Assembly: GCF_018860245.1 (NCBI RefSeq) | Contig: NZ_JAHKPD010000013.1 | Span: forward strand, 186,001-250,000 | Origin: Pseudotamlana agarivorans | GTDB lineage: Bacteria; Bacteroidota; Bacteroidia; Flavobacteriales; Flavobacteriaceae | Length of the DNA: 64,000 bases | Reading direction: 5' to 3' | Shown: positions 29,728 to 38,132 of the stretch, piece by piece | Layout: every line of letters starts with the position of its first letter | How positions within the stretch are numbered: position 1 is the stretch's first letter | Made by a program: the position numbers and the translations under genes | Notes under the pieces: model-generated | Told to the model about the DNA's origin: nothing | What the model saw: the letters and a program-made list of their open reading frames with translations, nothing else | Database searches by the model: none

Positions 29728-31188
29728 ATGAAAAACATATTAGTTGCAATTTTTGGTCTATTTTTTAGTAGTATCAGTTTCGCGCAAATGCCTTTCTATG
29801 CCACGAATATCAATTTTAATGATAATGTGATCGATGTTAGAAGCAAGGGTGCAGTAGGTGATAGCATCACTTTAGATACTAAAGCCTTTCAAAAGGCCAT
29901 AGATGCTTGTACGAATTCTGGAGGTGGTGTTGTTCGGGTTCCTGCTGGGAAATACCATATCGGCACCATTATTTTAAAAAACAATGTCACTTTATCATTA
30001 GACTTTGGTGCGCATTTATTAGGTAGTCAGAATTTCGATGATTACCGCCATGACCTTAAAGTTGCAAGAGAAGAGGCCAATTCAATGTGTTTAATTTATG
30101 CCGAAGATGCTTCCAATATTACTATTGAAGGACTTGGTGTTATTGACGGAAGAGGCACTCCAGAAGCATTCCCCAAATGGGGAGAAGGTAAAGGGAAAAG
30201 TAGAAAGCGTTTGCCAAGACCAAGATTGGTACGGTTTGAAAATTGTAATCAGGTGAAATTGTCTGGGGTTACTTTTAAACGTCCAGCATTTTGGGGCGTT
30301 CATATTGTTGACGGTACAAATATTCATATTGATGGTATTACCATACGTTTTGCGGGAAATAACGTTAATAATGATGGATTAGACATCGATGGCTGTCAAA
30401 ACGTACGTATTGAAAACTGCGACATAGAGTCTGGAGATGATGGTATTTGCCTAAAAAGCTCTCTAAATCCTTGTCGTAATTATGTTATTCGAAACAATAT
30501 TGTAAAAAGTCATACTTCTCCACTTAAGTTTGGTACGTCTTCAGCTGGTGGTTTTATAGATATCGATGTTTCTAATAATTATTTTTATGATTGCCCAATG
30601 GGAGGCATCAAACTAGAATTAGTAGATGGCGGTAAAATGGAAAATATTAATATTTCAAGAATCACCATGAAAAATGTGGGTAGTCCACTATTCATACGAT
30701 TGGGAAATAGAGGTAGAATTTATGAAAATTTCACCGAGCAAATTCAAGATGCCGATGCGAAGCCAGAGGGCGCACCAATAGGTTCTGTTAAAAATATTAG
30801 AATAACCGATTTGGTAGCAGAGGTAGTGATTCCTCCGGTTCAAGCAGGGCATTCAAGCAACCCCAATGGATATACAGATAGACAGCGGGCACAGGCAGGA
30901 CCTATAATGATAGCCGGGATTCCTGGTCATTACATTGAAAATGTGGTTCTGGAAAATATCGAGATTTCATATCCAGGTTTAGGCACCAAGGAGGATGCGA
31001 AAAGAGTTGTGGCTGAAGATGTAGCACGTTATCCAGAACAATATTTTTTTGGAATACTTCCATCTTGGGGCGCTTATATTCGACATGCAAAAAATGTGAC
31101 ATTCAAAAATGTGAAAATGACCACGCGTGAAGCTGATAAAAGAGAAATGATTATAGTAGATGATGTAGACAATTTTATTAATCAATAA
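29728..31188 (+). CDS. GH28-fold (polygalacturonase-like) protein, copy 2
   Basis: I use the ATG at 29728 (MKNILVAIFGLFFSSISFAQ, a good signal peptide) rather than the upstream TTG at 29719. The protein has 486 residues. It shares the FGAIGD/SKGAVGD entry motif, NNDGLDIDGCQNVRIENCD and GDDGICLKSSLNPCRN with its paralogs and likewise lacks the GHG motif (PLKFGTSSAGGF instead). The C-terminal AQAGPIMIAGIPGHYIENVVLENIEI and SWGAYIRHAKNVTFKNVKM are nearly shared with copy 3 at 38133, its closer relative. It is the last gene of the 25725 operon, ahead of a terminator. Confidence 0.85.
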   Translation: MKNILVAIFGLFFSSISFAQMPFYATNINFNDNVIDVRSKGAVGDSITLDTKAFQKAIDACTNSGGGVVRVPAGKYHIGTIILKNNVTLSLDFGAHLLGSQNFDDYRHDLKVAREEANSMCLIYAEDASNITIEGLGVIDGRGTPEAFPKWGEGKGKSRKRLPRPRLVRFENCNQVKLSGVTFKRPAFWGVHIVDGTNIHIDGITIRFAGNNVNNDGLDIDGCQNVRIENCDIESGDDGICLKSSLNPCRNYVIRNNIVKSHTSPLKFGTSSAGGFIDIDVSNNYFYDCPMGGIKLELVDGGKMENINISRITMKNVGSPLFIRLGNRGRIYENFTEQIQDADAKPEGAPIGSVKNIRITDLVAEVVIPPVQAGHSSNPNGYTDRQRAQAGPIMIAGIPGHYIENVVLENIEISYPGLGTKEDAKRVVAEDVARYPEQYFFGILPSWGAYIRHAKNVTFKNVKMTTREADKREMIIVDDVDNFINQ

Positions 31189-31509
31189 TATAAAATTGGC
31201 AGTAACACCATCACAGTAAGATGAGCGAATGCGATGAATAACAAGAATTAACAGGTTGCTTTTGAAGGTGAATATGTTCAGTATAATTAATAAATATAGA
31301 TTTCTTAATGAATCTTTTATAAAAATTTTTAGTTAGTTTAGTCTGGAACACTGTCAAGGTCTTACCTCCTTGGCAGTGTTTTTTTTTAGGTTGTTAAAAC
31401 CATTAAAGTATACTATAGATTTTTGAAACGTTTATCAACCTCACGCCATAACATGAATGATTAATGGCCTGTTGGAATTATTAACCTTATATAAATCTAT
31501 AATCATGTC
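31189..31509. other. Intergenic spacer after the GH28/GH29 operon
   Basis: About 320 bp with no gene. It contains a strong terminator (31347-31388). A sequence faintly like the shared PUL element (GATGAGCGAATGCGATGAAT, 31220-31239) has no matching -7 box and lies before the terminator. The promoter of the lyase gene at 31510 is not evident. Confidence 0.4.
31347..31388 (+). terminator. Rho-independent terminator
   Basis: The stem AACACTG.CAAGG / CCTTG.CAGTGTT has an 8-nt loop and a run of T. Confidence 0.85.
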
Positions 31510-33606
31510 ATGAATAAAAGGAATAAATTTTCGAGTTTGTCGTTCGAGCTAGTTACCATTTGGCTTCTTTTTACTGGATGCTGTTGGGGGCAAATGAATC
31601 ATCAGATTTCTCCAACGGAAATTGGACAAGCACTAGGTGAAAACCTTAAACACCCTTACTTGTATTTCTCCTCGAAATCGGTTTCCATACTGCAAGATCG
31701 TGTTACAAATAACCCAAAATATAGCACAGTCTATGATGAACTTCTAGCCGAAACTAATTTTTATTTACACATGCCAGTTGAAAAAAACGCACCGATTCCA
31801 GATAAGAATCCGCGTTATACCGGCAACTGGGATTATCATAAATACATTGATAACAACCGCAAGCGCGCTGTAAAGTTAGCTTTCCTTTATCAAATGACAG
31901 GGGAAGCAAAATATGCTGAAAAGGCTTTCGAATTTGCAGAAGTTGTTTGTGATGTTCCAAATTGGGAAGATCGAGCCCATATGTTTCCAACTATTTATAG
32001 TCGAGTGATGCCTTGGAATGTACCAGATGATCAAGTTGTTTTTAATTTCGACCTTTATGCTGCACATACGGCTCACGGATTAGCCATGGTTTATGATTGG
32101 ATTTATAACTGGATGAATGTGCGGCAACGCGATCGTATTCGAGGGGCTTTACTAGAAAAAGCCATTCTTCGCGTTCGTGGTAATTGGGATTTCCTTTGGT
32201 GGGCATCGGCAGAACGGTGTAACTGGCTTACACATTGTGCCAGTGGTGTTGGAATGGCTTCATTAGCATTACTTACAGAAGACCCACAACTCACAGATGT
32301 GATTTCAGAATCCTACAACCGCATTTGGAGGGCCTATGACAATATTGGGCAAGACGGTGGCTGGCAGGAAGGCACAGGCTATGCTTTTAATAATATTGAA
32401 TGGGCGATATTGTACGGGGAACCGCTTAAACGGCTAACCAATAATAAATATTCTTTACTGGATCACCCCCGTATTCAAAAGGAAGGAGTAAGTTTTTTTC
32501 TTTGGAGCTTATTACCACCAGATCAAAAAGTTAACTTTGGGGATACCAGTAACCGGATCACGCGCAATAGTGCCATATTTAATGCATTGGCCGACCAAAC
32601 GAAATCACCAGAAGCTGCTTGGTACGCTAATAAAATAAACAATCTTTCTAAACATAATTTCTGGGACATTATTTTTCCAGAAACTACTGTTAAACCTGTT
32701 CAACCTGTAATAAAGTCAAGACATTTTCGAAGTATTGATTATGTAGTTATGAGGTCCAGTTTTACCGATTTAGAGACGGTGACTCTAGTTACCAAGGCTG
32801 GACGACATACCGATCCGCATCACGGGCATTTAGACTGCGGCGATTGGGGTGTACATTGGAGAGGAGAAAGTTATATTAGAGGCATAGGGAATATCCCGTA
32901 TGATGAAAAGTCATTTGATGATGCAAGGTGGACCTACCCACAGGCAGGAAGCCAAGGCCAGAATGTGATTTTCGTTAACGGAGAGGAACAAATTCCAGGC
33001 AAATGGAGGGGGGAACCCATGGATGAAGGCATAGGTGGTGATGTGCTAGAATATAATTACAGTGATACTCGCGAATATGTGTTGATGGATGGTACCAATG
33101 CCTACCCCAAGAAAGAGCTTAAATTATGGCGCAGGCATTTAATTCTCGATAAACCTTTGGTAAGTGTTGTGCTTGATGAAATTGAATGTGCTAAAGGGGC
33201 ATTGATAGAGAACCGAATTCACCCCATTGGAGCTATAGAAATATCCGATGATCATGACTTCCTATTACTTAAAGGAGAGAAAGGCATGATGGCACTAATT
33301 ATAATTACAAACGACACTTTTAATTATGTACAGGGCAACCATGCTTATTTACCACTTCAGAAATCGGCAAAGTTAAACAAGATCCCTTATGTGGATGCCG
33401 AATTAATTACCTCAGGAGAAAAAACGACGATGCTTACAATCGTTGTTCCAGTTGAAACTCCACTAGAAGCTAAAGCCATTTCGCAATCTGTGACGCGAAA
33501 AATTGGTAAAGATGGCGCTTTAAATTTTTCTTTTTTGGTCAAAAACAAAAATCATAATTATCATTTTAAAAGCACCTCCCTTGGTCTGGTATTAAATACA
33601 AATTAA
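31510..33606 (+). CDS. Heparinase II/III-family polysaccharide lyase
   Basis: A 698-residue secreted protein. The N-terminal part is an alpha-helical (alpha/alpha)n toroid: RKRAVKLAFLYQMTGEAKYAEKAFEFAE, AHTAHGLAMVYDWIYNWM, ERCNWLTHCASGVGMASLAL, GQDGGWQEGTGYAFNNIEW. The C-terminal half is the heparinase II/III-like beta-sandwich with the signature H437-H438-G-H440-LDCGDW and later RRHLILDKPLVSVVLDEIE. These enzymes cleave uronic-acid-containing glycans by beta-elimination. The presence of such a lyase suggests uronate in the target polysaccharide. The family number cannot be told. It is transcribed separately from the flanking fucosidase genes. Confidence 0.85.
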   Translation: MNKRNKFSSLSFELVTIWLLFTGCCWGQMNHQISPTEIGQALGENLKHPYLYFSSKSVSILQDRVTNNPKYSTVYDELLAETNFYLHMPVEKNAPIPDKNPRYTGNWDYHKYIDNNRKRAVKLAFLYQMTGEAKYAEKAFEFAEVVCDVPNWEDRAHMFPTIYSRVMPWNVPDDQVVFNFDLYAAHTAHGLAMVYDWIYNWMNVRQRDRIRGALLEKAILRVRGNWDFLWWASAERCNWLTHCASGVGMASLALLTEDPQLTDVISESYNRIWRAYDNIGQDGGWQEGTGYAFNNIEWAILYGEPLKRLTNNKYSLLDHPRIQKEGVSFFLWSLLPPDQKVNFGDTSNRITRNSAIFNALADQTKSPEAAWYANKINNLSKHNFWDIIFPETTVKPVQPVIKSRHFRSIDYVVMRSSFTDLETVTLVTKAGRHTDPHHGHLDCGDWGVHWRGESYIRGIGNIPYDEKSFDDARWTYPQAGSQGQNVIFVNGEEQIPGKWRGEPMDEGIGGDVLEYNYSDTREYVLMDGTNAYPKKELKLWRRHLILDKPLVSVVLDEIECAKGALIENRIHPIGAIEISDDHDFLLLKGEKGMMALIIITNDTFNYVQGNHAYLPLQKSAKLNKIPYVDAELITSGEKTTMLTIVVPVETPLEAKAISQSVTRKIGKDGALNFSFLVKNKNHNYHFKSTSLGLVLNTN

Positions 33607-33793
33607 GAATGTAGTTCATTTTCTTTTTATAAAATCGCATATTCTAATAACGACTTGTAACTCATTTTTCTTGAAATAATCTGGTTAAAAACAGTCTTTT
33701 TTATAGTGTTTATAATTTATTTATGGTCCTAATCAATAGGTTTTAGATGGATTTGTTTGTTTATCGTGTTGATTTACAGTTGTTTGGTTAGGG

Positions 33794-33859
33794 TGTCGAG
33801 AATAAGCAAAAGTTAGCAAGAAATGAGTTAAGGGTACTTCTGTTAGGATATTATTTTTG
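33794..33859 (+). promoter_or_regulatory. Shared PUL element plus -7 box upstream of the divergent GH29 gene
   Basis: A 40-bp block (33794-33833) is repeated at 35884-35923 with a single mismatch. Inside it are three related 7-mers, AATAAGC, AGTTAGC and AATGAGT, starting at 33801, 33811 and 33822, one helical turn apart. A TATTTTTG -7 box lies at 33852-33859, 48 nt from the start of the AAGC core, and no -33 TTG is seen. That fits an activator-dependent promoter. The rest of the 300-bp spacer (33607-33909) shows nothing else. Confidence 0.6.
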
Positions 33860-33909
33860 CTACAAACCGAAATTTTAGAGGTGTCTTATCAATTTTAATA
33901 TTACATACC

Positions 33910-35517
33910 ATGAGAAAAACTTTCCTACTACTTTTTACAGCCTGTTTAACCTTATTATCTATTGGGGTAAAAGCACAAGCAGACCCAAACAGTCCTAATA
34001 ATTATGACCAGAAAAGCTATGGCATATTTGTACATTATGGTTGGGGTGGCGATGAAAATGCGCTATATGGTTGTCAGATCACACCCAATCCAGACGGTTC
34101 TACATATCCAAAAAGTGTGGATGAAACAGCTAATAATTTTGACCTGGATGGTTTTGTAGATGATATCGCTGCTATGAGTCCTGAATACTTAATATTTACG
34201 GTGTGGCATTGTGGGATGAATCCACTATACCCGAGTGCTAAAATGGAAGAATGGCTAGGTCCAGGACACAGTTCTCAGCGTGATGTTGTTCAAGAATTGT
34301 TAGATGCCTGTGACGCAAGAGGTATTGATGTTTATTTTTATATTCAACCTTCAGAAGCACATGATTTCTCTCCTGAAGAACAGGCAAAAGTTGGCTATAT
34401 TAATCAAAACAAGCCAGAAGTTAAATACAACGACTTTATCAATGAAGTTATTGCCGAACTTACCGAACGTTATAAGTCACAATTTAAAGGCTACTGGTTC
34501 GATAAAGGTTTAAACTACCGTTGTACTAATACAGAACGTATAGGAAATACAGTTAGAGCGATTATGCCTGATGCAGTTTTAATTGGTAATGGTCATTCTA
34601 ATGTGAGTGCAGATTTTGGAGCGGTTGAAACAAAGAATCCAAAAGTTACTTTCGAAAGAGATGGGTATACTGGTATTAATAATAATGATGAGAATACTTG
34701 GCCGGCCTACGAGCGATCTATTTCTTTTGTGTCTGACAGAAGTTGGGCTGCTGAACCTGGAAGTATTCGCTACTCAAGTGAGCAAATGTATAAATATACC
34801 GTTCTAGAAGCTGGTGTAAATGAAGAAGGTGGTGGAGTAGCTTGGGCTATAGGCCCATATCCAACTACAACCATATCTTGGAATTCGGGTATCGTAGCTG
34901 GCATGACAGGATTAGGCACTTTAATTGATGCCGTAGCAGAGTCTATTAAAAGTACCATACCTAGTGATTCTTGGCCAACACCTGAAGGCACAACCATCAA
35001 CGATTTAACTTGGGGAGTTGCGACAAGATCGGCCGCTGGTAACTTTGAATACCTTCACGTATTGAAAGCCCCGTCTGGAAATACTCTAAGTATCGACGCA
35101 CCTGCCGATGGCAGACAGTACGATACAGCTGTTAACTTGCGAACAGGAAAAACTTGTAGCCTAACACAAACAGCAAACCAATTAACAGTAACCTTAGACG
35201 GGAGTGATTCTTGGGACACGGTAGATTCAGTTATTAAGCTAACGAGTAGCACACTTTCAACAAATAATCAAAAAGAAGTAAAGGAATTTACTATTTACCC
35301 GAATCCAACAAGTGATAAAATTCATATAAGATCGAATCAAAATGGTTCCAGTGATGGTACAGTAGAAATAATTAATTTACAAGGTAAGTTAGTGAACAAT
35401 ATGCCATTGAAATCATTTCCTATGGTTTTGAATACTAGTGAATTGAAAGAAGGGTTCTATGTGTTGAAAATTAAAACAGAAAGCGGTACGTCTATTCATA
35501 AAATAATTAAAAAATAG
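33910..35517 (+). CDS. Divergent GH29-like (alpha-L-fucosidase-like) protein with T9SS tail
   Basis: A 535-residue secreted protein with a signal peptide (FTACLTLLSIGVKAQ). The TIM barrel of the GH29 type starts at YGIFVHYGWGGDENALYGC. The usual KHHDGF motif is replaced by TVWHCGMNPLYPS. The nucleophile strand reads FKGYWFDKGLNYRC (D198). Residues about 455-535 are a T9SS C-terminal domain (FTIYPNPTSDKIHI ... ELKEGFYVLKIKTESG ... IIKK), so it is exported to the cell surface or medium. It has its own promoter with the shared PUL element. Function as a fucosidase is likely but not certain given the altered active-site motif; another glycosidic bond is possible. Confidence 0.7.
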   Translation: MRKTFLLLFTACLTLLSIGVKAQADPNSPNNYDQKSYGIFVHYGWGGDENALYGCQITPNPDGSTYPKSVDETANNFDLDGFVDDIAAMSPEYLIFTVWHCGMNPLYPSAKMEEWLGPGHSSQRDVVQELLDACDARGIDVYFYIQPSEAHDFSPEEQAKVGYINQNKPEVKYNDFINEVIAELTERYKSQFKGYWFDKGLNYRCTNTERIGNTVRAIMPDAVLIGNGHSNVSADFGAVETKNPKVTFERDGYTGINNNDENTWPAYERSISFVSDRSWAAEPGSIRYSSEQMYKYTVLEAGVNEEGGGVAWAIGPYPTTTISWNSGIVAGMTGLGTLIDAVAESIKSTIPSDSWPTPEGTTINDLTWGVATRSAAGNFEYLHVLKAPSGNTLSIDAPADGRQYDTAVNLRTGKTCSLTQTANQLTVTLDGSDSWDTVDSVIKLTSSTLSTNNQKEVKEFTIYPNPTSDKIHIRSNQNGSSDGTVEIINLQGKLVNNMPLKSFPMVLNTSELKEGFYVLKIKTESGTSIHKIIKK

Positions 35518-35600
35518 TTTCAGACAACTTATTACCGTTGTAATCAATAGTGATTTTTGAGTAACTCACTATTAAAGTGATATTTAAAAAGTAATTGGAA

Positions 35601-35640
35601 TAAACCTCGTTTAAGCAGCATTAAAGGAGGTTTTATTTTT
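35601..35640 (+). terminator. Terminator after the divergent GH29 gene
   Basis: The stem TAAACCTC / GAGGTTTTA has an 18-nt loop and a T-rich tail. Confidence 0.6.
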
Positions 35641-35653
35641 TGTGCTAAGCTGA

Positions 35654-35752
35654 AAGGACCACTTGGTTTATGGCTATAGAGGTTTTTTACAGTCTCGATT
35701 TAACCAATATGTAGATCGTCCTAATTTGAAGCATTTCTTTATTAAAAAATAA
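35654..35752 (+). pseudogene. Possible gene remnant (C-terminal fragment)
   Basis: A start-less 32-codon frame after a stop at 35651 reads KDHLVYGYRGFLQSRFNQYV and continues DRPNLKHFFIKK to a stop at 35750. The amino-acid make-up is protein-like and the frame sits in an otherwise empty spacer. It could be the tail of a lost enzyme gene. I do not recognise the family. Confidence 0.3.
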
Positions 35753-35883
35753 AGCCATCAAGTCCAATTATATACTACAAAATGTATCGATATTAAGCGT
35801 TAATGTTGATTAGAAGTGGCTTTTACGATAAAAACCATTACATAATTCATCTAGATCGTTGTTTATTAGCTTGTTGTGAGAGA

Positions 35884-35949
35884 TGTCGAGAATAAGCAAA
35901 AGTTAGCAAGAAACGAGTTAAGGATGTACTTTTTTGTGTGCTAGATTTG
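35884..35949 (+). promoter_or_regulatory. Shared PUL element plus perfect -7 box upstream of GH29
   Basis: The second copy of the 40-bp block (35884-35923, 39 of 40 bases equal to 33794-33833) is followed by a perfect TAnnTTTG box (TAGATTTG, 35942-35949) at exactly the same spacing as the first copy. Outside the element the two spacers differ, which argues for selection on the block itself. Confidence 0.65.
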
Positions 35950-36099
35950 CTTAAAACGCAGTCCGTTTTAATGTCAATAGGCATTTGAATACATTTTGAT
36001 TAGAAGACGGCAACGACGGGTGAAAGGGAGATAATGAAATCTAAGCTTTTTAGATTTTTTGTGATAATTAAAATTTAGAATAGAATAAAAAATAAAAGA

Positions 36100-37890
36100 A
36101 TGAAGAGAAAATTAATTGCCTTGTGTTTGCTAGCCACGATAAGTTTAGTACATGCACAAAAAAAAGGAAAAAGTAATGAAAGCATGGATAAGTTATGGGG
36201 TGAAACAGGTGTTTCCTCTGATGCACTTAAATCTGGAAAAGCAAAACTTTTTGATGAAAGTAATTTTGGCATGTTTATTCATTGGGGCTTATATTCCCAC
36301 TTAGGTGGTGTATGGAATGGTAAAACCTATTATGGTATTGGAGAATGGATAAAATCTAAAAATGTAGCCAGTATTCCAGATGATGAGTATATGGCTGTGG
36401 CCAAAGAATTTAATCCTACAAAATTCGATCCTAAAGCCATTGCAAAATTGGCTAAAGATGCAGGTATGAAATACATTGTCATCACTAGTAAACATCATGA
36501 AGGTTTTGCGATGTTCGATTCAAAAGTAAATGATTTTAATATTGTTAAAGCCTCACCTTATGGTCGTGATCCTATGAAAGAATTATCGGCGGCTTGTCGA
36601 GAAATTGGACTAGGTTTTGGGTTTTATTATTCTCATAATCAAGACTGGACAGCCCCAGGAGGACATAAAGGTCCAAAGGTTGATGAAAACGGAAAACCAG
36701 CAACTTTTAAAGATTATTTCTATAATAAATGTAAACCTCAAGTAAAAGAAATCTGTACTAATTATGGCGAAATCGATTTTGTTTGGTTCGATACGCCAGG
36801 GAAAATGCCTAAGGAATATGTGCTTGAATTGGAAAAGATGGTACGTAAATTACAACCTAATGCGATGCTAGGAAGTCGTATTGGATATGGGTTAGGAGAT
36901 TATGCGAGTGAAGGCGATATGGAAGTACCAAATCGAAATATTGAAGGCTTATGGGAAACTTGCGATACCAACAACGACTCGTGGTCTTATGCGTGGTACG
37001 ATAATAATTTTAAAAGTCCTAAACTTATTTTAGAACGTCTTATCGCTACGATCGGTCGTGGAGGCACTTATTTATTTAATGTAGGGCCAGATGGTACAGG
37101 AACGATTCCCGAAATTGGGCAAAAATTTTTACGAGAAGCTGGTAAATGGATTAAAAAACACCCGCAAGTTGTTTATGGTGCAGGAAGTTCTCCTTGGAAA
37201 CATGCTTTAGCCTGGGGTGATGTCACCACTAAAGGGAATTCTTTATTTCTATCGGTTTACGATTGGCCACAAGATAAAAAATTGTACTTGCCAGGATTGA
37301 AAACAAAAATTCTATCTGTAAATGCGGTGGGAGGTACAGCTGCAGAGAAAATTACTTTCGATCAGCAAAAAGATTGGACGGTTTTAAATGTGCCTTATCA
37401 ACCTATAAATGATTTGATTTCTGTTATTGAATTAAAATTAGATACTAAGGTAGAGGAGGTTTCTGTAGATTCAAATTATGGGGTTTATCCAAATATTGAA
37501 AATCACTTATTGGCTGAATTCGCTGAGGTAACAAACGCAGAAAAGAAGGAAATTAAATGGATGGAGAAATTTGGAGAATGGATACATGTGAAGCAAATTA
37601 GTAAATGGAAAAAAGATAGTAAAGCAGAATGGACCGTGAATGTGCTTAAACCAGGTTATTATTACTTAGATTTAAAATATAAGGGCAGTGGACGATTAGT
37701 TTGGAAAACCATTACAGATGAAGGTGTTTTGGTACAAAATCAACAAGCGGCTACCGAAAAATTCGTGTATTATAACATGGGTATTTTAGAGTTTAAAACT
37801 GCAGGAATGCATAAGATTTCAGTGTCTTTAGTTGAAGGAGATCCTGAAACCTCCAGCCTTGAGGCTGCTAAAATTACGCCAATTAAATAG
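36100..37890 (+). CDS. Alpha-L-fucosidase, GH29
   Basis: A 596-residue secreted enzyme (signal peptide MKRKLIALCLLATISLVHAQ). GH29 motifs are NFGMFIHWGLYSHLGGVWNG, ITSKHHEGFAMFDSKVNDF, GFYYSHNQDWTAPGGHKG, EIDFVWFDTPGKMP with nucleophile D231, and GRGGTYLFNVGPDGTGTIPE. A C-terminal beta-sandwich (about 400-596) follows. It resembles the fucosidase at 4082 in the WFDTP and YYS.(N/D)QDW motifs, so those two probably share a specificity distinct from the one at 28361. There is no lipobox, so it is probably periplasmic. It is preceded by the shared PUL element and is likely co-transcribed with the GH28-fold gene at 38133. Confidence 0.92.
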   Translation: MKRKLIALCLLATISLVHAQKKGKSNESMDKLWGETGVSSDALKSGKAKLFDESNFGMFIHWGLYSHLGGVWNGKTYYGIGEWIKSKNVASIPDDEYMAVAKEFNPTKFDPKAIAKLAKDAGMKYIVITSKHHEGFAMFDSKVNDFNIVKASPYGRDPMKELSAACREIGLGFGFYYSHNQDWTAPGGHKGPKVDENGKPATFKDYFYNKCKPQVKEICTNYGEIDFVWFDTPGKMPKEYVLELEKMVRKLQPNAMLGSRIGYGLGDYASEGDMEVPNRNIEGLWETCDTNNDSWSYAWYDNNFKSPKLILERLIATIGRGGTYLFNVGPDGTGTIPEIGQKFLREAGKWIKKHPQVVYGAGSSPWKHALAWGDVTTKGNSLFLSVYDWPQDKKLYLPGLKTKILSVNAVGGTAAEKITFDQQKDWTVLNVPYQPINDLISVIELKLDTKVEEVSVDSNYGVYPNIENHLLAEFAEVTNAEKKEIKWMEKFGEWIHVKQISKWKKDSKAEWTVNVLKPGYYYLDLKYKGSGRLVWKTITDEGVLVQNQQAATEKFVYYNMGILEFKTAGMHKISVSLVEGDPETSSLEAAKITPIK

Positions 37891-38070
37891 GCTGTTCGCT
37901 TATAAAATAATTTGAAAACCTCAGTATTTATTAAAATAGCAGCATATTAATATTTTTTAGGTGCTGGGTCTATTCAAAAAAAAAGCCCTGAGTCTTATTC
38001 AAAAAAGAGGTCAAAAATGTAGATGCAACGTTTAATTAATCTATTAAAACTGGCATAACTAGCCTTCAAT

Positions 38071-38090
38071 AATTCAAGCATTGACTGTAC
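38071..38090 (+). promoter_or_regulatory. Partial match to the shared PUL element upstream of GH28 copy 3
   Basis: CAAGCATTGACTG (38075-38087) differs by one base from CAAGTATTGACTG in the GH95 element (44332-44344). However, it is only about 45 bp from the start codon and has no well-placed -7 box. It could be a degenerate site or chance. Confidence 0.25.
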
Positions 38091-38132
38091 AGTATTTTAA
38101 TCTAACTGTTGAAAAACAATAATTATAAACAC

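Noticed and set aside
31219-31240. GATGAGCGAATGCGATGAAT resembles the shared PUL element
   Set aside because: There is no TAnnTTTG-like box at the expected spacing (nearest is TATGTTCA), and a terminator lies between it and the next gene.
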